Below are positions 12,603-22,559 of a stretch of DNA of 64,000 nucleotides, in pieces. Numbering within the stretch: the first letter of the stretch is position 1; every line of letters begins with the position of its first letter. The DNA lies in contig JABBOT010000080.1 in assembly GCA_016165875.1 (NCBI GenBank), forward strand, positions 19,106,141 to 19,170,140, given 5' to 3'. Under the pieces are notes generated by a model. The model was not told the origin of the DNA, searched no databases, and saw only the letters and a list, made by a program, of their open reading frames with translations. Position numbers and translations under genes: made by a program. Origin of the DNA: Acanthopleura granulata (taxonomy: Eukaryota; Mollusca; Polyplacophora; Chitonida; Chitonidae).

Positions 12603-12745
12603 ATCATCTGAGAGGTCATTTCGAGCTGATTCCAAACATGCTTTTCATGTTTTTTTCACAACGCATAAAATGAAAATAAAGCTCGAGTTTGTGGTCGTTT
12701 TGGAAAGTATTGAATAGTATGAAGCACAATGACGTCATCAATTTC
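12603..12745 (+). repeat. Dispersed repeat related to 8,867-9,010
   Basis: Both copies share, in order, GCTGATTCC, an AT-rich gap, ATAAAATG.AAAT.AAG, then GTATTGAA or ATATTGAA and a GACG-containing end. The copies are diverged. The nature of the element is unknown. Confidence 0.5.
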
Positions 12746-13510
12746 CTTCACACATGGAGTTGTCTTTTATAAGCGTGCTCTATTTGCGAGATTTCTATAT
12801 TCAATGGTAAATATGTACATGTATATCTGTAATTTGGAAATATAACACCACAAATTTAATGTCTAAAAAGAGTCCGTGCTAAATATTTTAAGAAATCATT
12901 AAAAAAGCATATTTGGAATCTAGAAATGGCCTTTCAGATGACGAGTGCTTTATTTAGGCTGCATACATTATTTATTATAAAACTGTGAATATACAACATA
13001 GTAGAAACATTATTGCTTACGTCAACTTCACAAGAATTTATTTCAAACTTGAGAAAAGCAAATAAATTGGTTTCAGCGAATCTGGAATTCAGCGTTACCA
13101 TTTTGATTTATAAATCAAATTTTGGATTGTAATATAGACAGTGGTTTTTAGATGCAATGCTTTAGTGCTTGTTGACTGAATCGTCCAGACGATTGGCGTA
13201 TTGCATTCTAGGTTTTCCTGCGTAAAGCTTAGGTGGCTGGTTCGAAACCCCGGAGTTTTCATGTAATTTTCAACAATACAATCACTGCGCAACAAAGTAA
13301 GAGCAAATTCCAAATAACGGTACTGTATTTGAGGTGTATAATAACGGTATGGGATACTGGTGTGGTCGATTTGCATTTGAAATTAATTCAGTCAATCCAA
13401 AATATGTGAAAAAATTCAGTAAAGGTTCTTTCTTATACTTTTCTTAACTGTTAAATCCAACACCAACATGGCGATTTGAAATTTAATTTTCCTTGCAATT
13501 TAAATACATA

Positions 13511-13905
13511 GTAACCCAGACAGTAGAAAACTACTGGAGCACCCAGGCAGTAGAAAACGAATAGGCCACTATTGCAGTAGAAAACCACTGGTCACCCAGA
13601 CAGTAGAAAACCACTGGGCCAGCGAGGCAGTAGAAAACCACCAGGCCACTATTGCAGTAGAAAACCACTGGTCACCCAGACAGTAGAAAACCACCAGGCC
13701 ACCGAGGCAGTAGAAAACCACCAGGCCACTATTGCAGTAGAAAACCACTGGTCACCCAGACAGTAGAAAACCACCAGGCCACCGAGGCAGTAGAAAGCTA
13801 TCAGGCCACTGTTGCAGTAGAAAACCACCAGGCCACCGAGACAGTAGAAAACCATTAGACCACCGGATCAGTATAAAACCACTAGGTCACCAAAGCAGTA
13901 GATAT
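13511..13905. repeat. 26/27-bp minisatellite, about 14 units
   Basis: Each unit begins CAGTAGAAAAC and continues with variants of CACCAGGCCACCGAGG. Three unit types alternate (ends CACCGAGG, CACTATTG, CACCCAGA), giving a higher-order period of about 80 bp in the middle of the array. Units are contiguous with no unique spacers. A minus-strand open frame at 13,649-13,855 is only the translated repeat. Confidence 0.95.
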
Positions 13906-13940
13906 ATATCTACTCAATATCTCGATTTAATAGATATATA

Positions 13941-14217
13941 CAGGGGCCTCCATGGCTCAGTCGGTTAGCGCACTAACGCAGAGCAATGACCGAAGCCTCC
14001 CACCAATGCCTCGCTGTGACTTCAAGCTCAGCTCATGGTGGCTTCCTCTCCGGCCGTACTTGGGAAGGTCTGCCAGCAACCTGCGGAAGGGCTAGGGTTT
14101 TCCCCGGTCTCTGTCCCGTTTCCCGCCACAATAATGCTGGCCGCTGTTGTATAAGTGAAATATTCTAAAGTACGTCGTAAAGTACGTCGTAAAACACCAA
14201 TGAAATAAATGAATAAA
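13941..14217 (+). mobile_element. tRNA-derived SINE (family A), complete insertion
   Basis: The head (GGCTCAGTCGGTTAGCGC, with a degenerate B box GACTTCAAGCTC), family body (GGTCTGCCAGCAACCTGCGG, CATAATGCTGGCC-like) and tail (AAATAAATGAATAAA) are all present. A perfect 13-bp target-site duplication, TAATAGATATATA, flanks it at 13,928-13,940 and 14,218-14,230. Near the 3' end AAGTACGTCGTAA occurs twice in tandem. Confidence 0.95.
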
Positions 14218-14230
14218 TAATAGATATATA

Positions 14231-15873
14231 TCTTCCTAATATCTTGACAATGGCCTCTCATGAAGTGCTGAATACAACAATAAGAAATCAAATCATTGAA
14301 TGACCTCACCAGTATAAAGTGCCACAAAGTAGTCCGGAGATGTTGATTTGAGGGTTAGGGCTTAGAACATCACTCATCTTCAACAAAAGTGGTGCTTATG
14401 CACGTAGTATTGATAATCAATTTGCCCATTAGAGCTTCGCTTATTTCGGCAGCTAATATGAACATACCTCCTTATCACTTTATCCTAGCCTGTCATCGGT
14501 CTTACAGTGTGCCATTTGCACGAAGTATAATGAGCTAAATAGGCCTTAATATGTACTCCGGAATTAATTCTTTTGTCAACATTCATGAATATTTATCGAT
14601 GTCGTGTACGCTTACGATAATTTAAGCTAGAGCACAATTTTACATGATAAATTTTTGGTCATATGCAATGCCTTCTGGTTCAGCCTTTGAGGTCGCGTTG
14701 ACATCATAAAAATTACTTCAAATTTCAAATTTTTTTTTCGCCGTTTAAATTTTATTATTTCCAAATTTCCCTATACTTTAACACGGTGAAATAAATCCAA
14801 ATATAAATACAAATCCAGTTTGTTATCCGGAGAGGAAGCCGGCATGACCTGGACTTGAACTCACAGCAGACTCCTGGGTTTCTCCGGATGTTTCACACTG
14901 TTCTTTTACATTTGGAGTTATTTTTCTTCAGCTCTTGTTTATTATGGTTACCGTCACATGGGTGTGACAGATGAATCTCGTGAACGTGGTTTGTAAACAA
15001 ACGTTTTGGACAGAGAATCTCCATTTTCCCGTGGAGAACTAATTTGCTCGATTCCAAGCTGGTGTTCCCGTTACTCTCATTTGTTTACATGTTATATTTG
15101 CAACTTTCCTTTTCCTTTTAATCCTTTTTATATAAAACAGCATTATATAGATTTAAACCTTCGTGATGTAAGCTGTGTATCGAAAATATGTGTGTCAATA
15201 AACGGCCTAGCATCCGAAGACATGTATACGTATGGCACGTGGGAATGTCTCAAATCGGAGAATTTTTCCTGGGGCTTATTCTGCCAACAAAACCTTGCTA
15301 AACATGCATGTGTTTTCAAAAAGCGCAAACAGAGACTGCCCTATATGTTTGGCCTCCGCTCGGCAAGTGAAGCAGTGGATCGAGTTTTTGCAAGTTTACT
15401 CACAGGTTGGTGAGTAAATATTTTTATAAGAACTCGATAACGAAGTGAGAAATGGAATGTGTACTGAACACTCATGTATTGTCCAAATACAAGAAACAGA
15501 ATCAAATCTCGGTAATAGACTTAGATAAACTCTATTTTGTAAAAAACCAATATAGCACGGATGCAGGCACGTATCAACATGCGCGAAAGGAAGAGTAGGC
15601 CTACAGCAGCGCGTAGTTTTTTACATGAGCACATTCAAGACATCACCGCAGGAGGGACAATACAAATGTAGCCAGTTTGCCACAAAGTAGAATGAGGAAA
15701 GATAACGCTTGTAAGGTTTTAATTCCACAAATAATTAGATGTTATTAACTGTTGGCTATCCCTGTTCCTGATGCACGGAAAGAGTACCGAAGTAAAAGGA
15801 AACCTCAAACGATTCACATTCTCAAAGAAGTCAAGGAATTCATGGCCTGATCGAATATACAATTTATCCCGAC
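14231..15873. other. Intergenic with a SINE fragment
   Basis: Apart from the fragment at 14,827-14,868, nothing firm is seen. A 135-codon open frame at 15,006-15,413 and an overlapping shorter one (15,232-15,417, ending near a GTGAGT donor-like site) match no family I recognise. Confidence 0.45.
14827..14868 (-). mobile_element. SINE family A fragment
   Basis: Read on the minus strand it contains CTGTGAGTTCAAGTCCAGGT and then CATGCCGGCTTCCTCTCC, the B-box region and adjacent body of family A. The rest is lost. Confidence 0.75.
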
Positions 15874-17160
15874 AGAGACCTCAAACAATTCATCCTCTCA
15901 CAGGCCCCAAACAATTCACCCTATAAGAGACTTTGTTTGCCCGTTTTCTCAGAGATTGTAACACTTCATACCTATACCTTTTCATTCGTTCTGGCGCTCC
16001 ATGCAAGTCGTGTTCCACATGGTGCATTAATAACGAGAATTTTCCCCTTTGTATTGTTATTCCATTTCAGTGAATAAAATACCAATTTCTTACATGGCGG
16101 ATCCTGCATTTATTTATTTATTTATCTTGTCCCTTGAAGCAGCTGCACAGTTAAACCAGTATCAGCTTGACACATAGGCCTGAGTGCTACTGAAACCATA
16201 CCAAGCTATGCTCTGTCGTCGTGAACATACGGGCACCTTTCAGGTTGACAGTCTTATAGCGCATCTCGACAACAGTCTATGCATGACGTTTTACCGTCGC
16301 CCTTTTCAAGGTACGTATAGATTTTTACCCAACAATTGATGTTCGCCATTCCATTCACAGAATCGATTAGCTATTGGCTGACATCTATAAAGTAAACATT
16401 ATTTCTCATTATAGAATCGACAGCCACCTTCTTTATGTGGAAATCTCAGATGGTCTACATGCAAGTTTTGGTGTCGATACTAACAGCAACAAGGACAGGT
16501 GGAAGGTTGACAAGAACAAGAGTGCTTAAGGAACAAGATGTTTCTTGAACTGTAGATTTGCCGGAAAACACTTCTCGTTTCAAGGTAAGAAATTTACCCA
16601 CACTGCTATATTTTTATACTATGCATGGGTCCATTTTCTATTATTTTCATGTGATTGTTAATTAAATCTGATGACAACAGAGAATCTTCAGTAATTCTAG
16701 ACCAGTGACGTCTATTAAATCGTCTATCAGAATTAACAACACTGCTGTCTTTTCCCCTCTAATTCTGCCTATGTCATGGGTGCTAGGGGGTATAGAAGTT
16801 GTCACTGTTTGAACATGTACATATGAAAGAGAGGAGCTTAACAGAGGTATGCTGACAAGATGCCAGATTTCACCGCTTACTTATGCTTTCGTCACTGCTC
16901 TGGCTTTACTGTACAGTAAACGTCTATATATCCCTGTACATAGGGCTAAGTTTTGTTCCCGCGGTTGTTTTTTGTTGTAACAGTGTTTCCATGCCAACTT
17001 TCATAAACGCCTTAGCCGTCTTTAGTAAAAGTCTATTTGACGGCTAGATCAGCGAGGGAGACTAATATAATGTATAAATCAAACTAATATTACAATGTAT
17101 AGGGTAAACTTTACCAGCTTTGAGCCCCAAAACAGTAGCACAAAACACAAGGAAACATGA
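15874..17160. repeat. Duplicated block, copy 2
   Basis: Closely matches 1-1,378 plus 2,246-2,393. Relative to copy 1 it lacks 182 bp between two TGCA tetramers (junction at 16,105-16,108), which looks like a microhomology deletion, and 867 bp at 17,009/17,011. The donor-like CAAG|GTAAGA is kept (GT at 16,585). A SINE family B body follows immediately after its right end. Confidence 0.9.
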
Positions 17161-17360
17161 CTGGTTGGCCCGGTGTCAGTATAATGTGACTGGGTGGGGT
17201 GTCATGTATAGTGTCTTCTGCATGATGTTCCAGTGGCGTCAGCACATTGGCGGCAATTTCTCGTCCTGCCACAAGAAGTATATATACATGTTCATACATT
17301 CTAGGGATTCTTCGTCGTCACATAACTGAAGTACGAGTGCGACGTAAAAACCCCAAGCAT
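17150..17360 (+). mobile_element. SINE family B, 5'-truncated copy
   Basis: The sequence follows the complete copy at 43,366-43,728 from GGCCCGGTGTCAGTATAATG through TGATGTTCCAGTGGCG, TCCTGCCA, CTTCGTCGTCA and the terminal ACCCCAAGC. The tRNA-like head is missing, because it abuts the right end of duplicated-block copy 2. Open frames on both strands here are part of the repeat. Confidence 0.85.
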
Positions 17361-17487
17361 ACCTACCTTCGCCTACGCCACAAATCGCGGCGACCAGTTG
17401 TGCTGACTTTACTCGCATCAATTAAAACGGATAAGGCAAATTGGCGGGAAACCTCGTGCATTAATAAACATAATAGAGCCGACATCA

Positions 17488-17696
17488 AAGTATGAAGCAC
17501 TTGTATCCGAAACCGAAGCACGGTATCTAGATAATCATAATGTTTAGTATTTCGTAAATTAATGATGAAGAACGTTTTCGAGTCTTCCCGGCGATACAAG
17601 CATGACTACTTGTATACAAAACCTAAGCACTGAATCTACTAATAATCATAACTTTTAGTATAAAGTAAATAACGATGAAGAATGTTTTCCAGTCCT
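17488..17696 (+). repeat. Two-copy tandem duplication, about 110-bp period
   Basis: Segments at 17,488-17,588 and 17,601-17,696 share, in order, ACTTGTAT.C.AAACC, ATCTA.TAATCATAA, TTTAGTAT and GATGAAGAA.GTTTTC. They are diverged from each other. Confidence 0.75.
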
Positions 17697-17699
17697 TTG

Positions 17700-20600
17700 G
17701 GCTCGAAAGAGTGCAGGCATTGCCACGAGCCATTTGCTACATGTCATATAAGCCCCTCATTATGTATGCTTCTGCTCATGGTCTCTTGGGTACAATCATC
17801 CAAACTCTCTTTGGTATTCATCAGTAGGAGCTATTAAGGCTTAAATATCTGCTGGCTTTTGATACAAAAAGCACTTTCTTGGAGAGTGCTACGATAAAAT
17901 CTGTTTGGTTAAATTATAAATAGAGAGAACTGTGGTTAAGTGGTTAATATTGATTCCCTTTAAATCGCTAGGGCACAAGGGATTTGCAAACCGGCCTACG
18001 ACCGGGAATTTGTAGACTGCAGAAATTTTATGTCGTGTCGTTCATCAAGTTAGGTGATTCACCACACTAAACAAGTACATTATGTAAGCACGATAAAATT
18101 TGTGAACATTATTCATATGTTAACAATTGTCCAACGATGGTTGGATATAGATCCAAGGCATAAAAGATCACTGGAAACTATTAAACGCTTTGAAAAAAGA
18201 AGATGAAAGTACGTCATGTTGGTTTAACTGGCATCAAAGGGCCATGCATGCTTGACATGACGAGCACATCATGGGAAGCGTGTTATTACAAAGCGCCATT
18301 AAGTAATAACCGTGTGTGGAAAGATCTTCCAGAAACCTATGGATGGTCGTGGGTTTGCCATAGGCTTTGCGCGGCTTGCATGCGCCCACCATAATGCTAC
18401 CCGCCGCATGTGCATTATTTGAGTACAAGGTAAAACCTGTTGCGCCTCTCATTTTGCGTTACGTAGCTAGAAAGTTCCTCCATGTGCAACCACAGTGAAC
18501 AGTTGCAGCTAGCCAATGAATAGGCCTATATTTAATTCATGTGTGTTAAGGCCTTCCCAATGTAAGTCTTTGGCAAGCACAATGTTTCAAAAACAGGAGA
18601 GTCAAGAGTGTTAGCTTAGATTAAAGACTGGGGGAGGGTGAAACCACGGGTAATCCTCAAGGTGAGAGAAATGACACCACTTTTCATGCCGGTTGTAATT
18701 GACCTTCCTACCTCCTGTGTTTTATGCAGTGGGATTTTTTTGCACTTTGGATTTTGTTTGTACAATCTGCCACACTGTGTTTATTTATTCCAAGTATTAC
18801 ACATTGTTTTGAAACGCTTTACTTGTTTCATATAGTGCCTAAGTGATGACGCGTGTTACCCGCCGAAAAGTACTTTTTTTAAATACAGGCAATAAATATA
18901 CAAATATATAACAGTTAGGACTACTTGTTCATTTTAATCAAAGTAAAACAGAACACGTGGAATTCGCTCAAAAGTTCTTTAAAAAGAACATATTCTGTGT
19001 TGTTTGTCTAAAAACGTCTTCTTTTCCTTTAACGGAAGAGTTTCGGCTGATGTATAATCAACTTTTCCCTGTTCCCGTGCATGCCTGTGTCGGCAAATGA
19101 GCTGCCACTTTGTCAGATATATTTCCATATTATGCTGTTTTCAAGGTCATTTTCGTTACGGCGGACAAAGACATGTGTTAGTATGCTTCACACAAGAAAG
19201 TGCTTCTTGTGTAATGTTGAATGATGACACCAGCTGCAGCTGTGCCTCAAGTTTTATATAATGATTTTTAATCTAAGGTATATGCAAAAATGATCTGACT
19301 GTTTTTGCGGTCTACTTTTCGATGAAGACCATTTGTTTTTCATCGGTATGATGTGCAACTCTGTACGCCATGTGTGGGAAAGATTGTGAGTTACTTGCCA
19401 TGGGTCAGTGGTTTATGCAGGGCACTTCAGTTTCTTTACTTCATGAAACTGATTGACAGCGTATAAGAGAAAAAAATCTTGGCGTTAAACAACAAGTAAT
19501 CCATAAATATTCAATATTACGAGGATCACCGGATAAAAGTGAATTAATAACTGGTTTTCCATTAATAACTTTGTTATTATATCTCACTATTGTCATGAGA
19601 ATGCGCAAGTACCTGTCAAACGTTAACATGAAAAGCTTACGTTTACATTTGCCTCAAGTTGACAAGCTTTGCCTTTGTTAAGATATCCATTGATATGTAT
19701 GTATAAACTCTTCACTCTTGCATGCGCTCTGACAGGACAGAGGTTCCAGAAATCCAACTCGTTCAATAACAAGAAAGCAAGAACAAGCATTTGTACCGAT
19801 ATTGATTGCCAATATGTCCATTTGGGATCTAATTCTCTAGGGACTGCCTAGTCTTGCCATTTCTGCTAATTAGTTCACGTTCGTGTCCTTTTCCTGCTAA
19901 ATGTTTTTCATAACAGTCCTTAAGCTAATCTCCCAGTTGTGGAGAGTCGGGCTGAACTGTCTCGGTATTTAAATGTACCCTCATATCGATGAGACGATTG
20001 TTCATTGGTTTGATTTAACTATCCTTGGAATTTGCTCAAATGACCACCTACAAAATTACACAAGTATCAAACACCCGAAGAGATATAGCACGAGAAGTTA
20101 AATAATGGTATCTTGCAGGGTTTTGTATTGACTAATGTCACAATGTGATCTTTTATTTAACTACTGTGGAGAAACATTGGAAGAACTTACTTTCTAGTAA
20201 ACAGCATGCCTTAAAACAGAACAAGAGGAAAGAGAGCGGTAAGAACCATAAGATATATGGTAGATGGAGAATAGGCTCGTACTGATTGGCTCAGTCAGTA
20301 GGAGTTGATCTCTAACTGCATGGTTGGGACGTCGTATGTGATGTCTTCCCCATGGCTCGCCAGTGAAGCAATCATGATGACATGTTGGCATGGAGTCTGG
20401 TCTGTTTTAGAAGGAGACATCGTCTTAATATGACAGTAACAATGTTACAAGCGACTTTCAACCACAAGATAATAAATAAGCAGTCCTTATATCCTTTATC
20501 CGCGACGAGGAGCACTATATAGAAGAACGGCGTTGTTGTTGCTGGTCGTAGCGTTGTTCTTGTTGTTTTTCTTTTGAATCCTTAGGTACATATCTGAAAT

Positions 20601-20911
20601 GTGCGTGCGTTTCTGCTTGTAGCTGCGCATCGATCAATTTCTTTTCTTGATCATCCCCTCTGAAAAAAATCACGGTAAACCACACCCTGCACTTATTTCA
20701 TTATATCGTAAGCACATCTTTGGCCAGATCAGCTATTCCTTAATCACCTCTAATTACTCTACATTTGAGACATTATTGTCTTGTCGCGAACCCGTCCGCA
20801 TAATTACCTCCGTATTCGCATTAAACACGACCAATGAGCGTTTATAAGCGGTATAGACATTAACTATTTGCAGCCATGTTCCGATAAATTTATTTATTTG
20901 TATTTTTTTTT
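17700..20911. other. Intergenic, no gene recognised
   Basis: Only a diverged SINE fragment (18,310-18,440) is recognised. Short open frames show no family signature. Confidence 0.5.
18310..18440 (+). mobile_element. SINE family A, diverged 3' body
   Basis: Recognisable pieces in order are GGAAAGATCTTCCAG, GGATGGTCGTGGGTTTGCC, CCACCATAATGCT and TATTTGAGTAC. Head and tail are lost. Confidence 0.65.
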
Positions 20912-20998
20912 TCGAGTAGAGCCCGGGGAAAACCTACGACAATCCGCAGTTTGCTGGCAGACCTTCTCTCATACAGCCGGAGAAGAAGTCAGCATCAC
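20912..20998 (-). mobile_element. SINE family A fragment
   Basis: The plus strand reads AGAGCCCGGGGAAAACCTAC, TTTGCTGGCAGACCTTC and GCCGGAGAAGAAGTCAGCAT, the reverse complement of the family A body. The plus-strand open frame spanning it is repeat-derived. Confidence 0.75.
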
Positions 20999-20999
20999 C

Positions 21000-22100
21000 G
21001 ATTTTCTTGGATTCCCAGAAAATGAAACAGGGAAGAATAAGTGCACATTGCGATGGATACTGAAGTACATGTAGTAAGTACCGATTATGTTTCAATTTTG
21101 GGCGGATAATGTTACAACGACCCATGCTGTGGTAAAATCGTCCCCTAATGTTAAAACTTTTCCTTTAGTAAATTTTTATTGACAATGCACTAGCTTCATT
21201 TCCAGCCGATTCTGCTGTTTTTACCCATAATGTAGTAATATACAAAACAGAAAAGCTTTCATGATTTTCGGTCGCGTTTACAACGGTATTGGTTGGTGTG
21301 ACCTTATCTCTCAAAAACTGATACAATATCGGTTGGTTACTACAGTATTGGTAGTTACTATATTATCGGTCGCAACAGTAGACTTCATAGCAATGAATTG
21401 TTCATAAGAATCTTGTTACCTATAGATAACACGGGTTGGTCCGTGCGACACACGTTATGTATACCGGTAATCACTTTCTTTGATTTTCACACATGACTCA
21501 AGCATGCTAAAGGCGAAGAAAACATAAAAATTAAGTGCGCAATAATAGAAAGGCCATTCAAATTTTTTTTTCAATTTTTTCACTGAATTAAATGGAATGA
21601 AATCCATGGATTCTAAGAAGATATACAGAACATGTTGATGACGCAAGTGACGTCACACCTTATCTCTAAACCTAAAATAAGTCTTTAGTGTTAAATGTAC
21701 TTTTTCGGGCATATCCACGCAAAAGTTCCTAAGAATTTTATTCAGGCGTAGAAAACGTTGTGACGTCATTGGTGGCATACAGTATTCAAGGTTTATGTGT
21801 GCGCTCTACCATGCTTAGCATAGAATTTAATGCAATGTCTGTTTCCTCAGTTGTCGTCCTTGCTATTCTCGCGGCCGAGTGGTAAATACGACTTGGCTTT
21901 AAATCACGAGAACAAATAAGGAGAAGGTTCAATCCCGGTCTTGGGATTATGTACAGTCCCACGCACTCACTGTGACAATAAGCGATCGAAGCGAGGCAGA
22001 GGGAGGGCAAAATAGCAAGACAATGGGGTACCGGTAGCGAGGAAGCGTGTTATCGAGGCAGTGAGAGCGAGGCAAGGAGGTAGCGACGCGGTGAGGTAAT
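21000..22100. other. Intergenic with a tRNA-like sequence
   Basis: Apart from the tRNA-like stretch at 21,867-21,945 no feature is recognised. GACGTCAC-type motifs occur at several places (21,649 and 21,761) without clear context. Confidence 0.45.
21867..21945 (+). pseudogene. tRNA-Leu/Ser-like sequence (tRNA relic or SINE head)
   Basis: GCGGCCGAGTGGTAAATACG resembles the A-box/D-arm of class II tRNAs (Leu, Ser). About 45 bases on is a B-box-like GGTTCAATCCC. The spacing would allow a long variable arm, but I see no clean acceptor stem. A tRNA-derived SINE head or a tRNA pseudogene is more likely than a working tRNA. Confidence 0.4.
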
Positions 22101-22106
22101 GAAATG

Positions 22107-22535
22107 AAACACCTCGCTCCCTCGCCCTGTGTTATGAAGGCCGAAGTAACGAGGTAGCGAGGGAGTGGGATGACGAGATGAGTCACCTCGTCCCCTCGCC
22201 CTGTGTTACAAAGCTCCCTAGCCCTGTGTTACAAAGCTCCCTCGCCCTGTGTTACAAAGCTCCCTAGCCCTGTGTTACAAAGCTCCCTAGCCCTGTGTTA
22301 CAAAGTTGCCATGCCATATTTTACAAAGCTCCCTCGCCCTGTGTTACAAAGCTCCATCGCCCTGCTTTACAAAGCTCCCTCGCCCGGTGTTACATGTCTC
22401 CCTTGCCCTGTGTTACAAAGCTCCCTAGCCCTGTGTTACAAAGTTCCCATGCCATATTTTACAAAGCTCCCTCGCCCTGTTTTACAAAGCTCTCCCCCCC
22501 TGTGCTACAAAGTTCCCTTGCCCAGTGTTACAAAA
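22107..22535. repeat. 23-bp minisatellite with 138-bp higher-order period
   Basis: The main array (about 22,190-22,535) repeats TCCCTCGCCCTGTGTTACAAAGC in about 15 units, with an outlier unit at 22,110-22,135. A variant pair (GCCATGCCATATTTTACAAAG) occurs at about 22,306 and 22,444, exactly six units apart. Since 23 is not a multiple of 3 and the unit has no stop in any plus-strand frame, long open frames appear in two frames (22,203-22,588). They are artefacts. Confidence 0.95.
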
Positions 22536-22559
22536 GTCGATGTAGCCATGTAGCTAAAG

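Larger units (their letters stand above)
9509..13505. other. Intergenic, no gene recognised
   Basis: A G-quadruplex motif (10,080-10,108), an ATCA-rich short repeat (about 11,828-11,900) and a dispersed repeat (12,603-12,745) lie here. Open frames on both strands at about 10,681-11,033 show no family signature. A B-box-like TGGTTCGAAACCCC near 13,230 hints at an old tRNA-derived SINE. Confidence 0.5.

Noticed and set aside
13511..13905. CRISPR-like regular repeat
   Set aside because: Units are directly adjacent with no unique spacers, and the context is animal DNA; it is a minisatellite.
15006..15413. 135-codon open frame
   Set aside because: No recognisable family, mixed overlapping frame, unclear start; not enough to call a gene.
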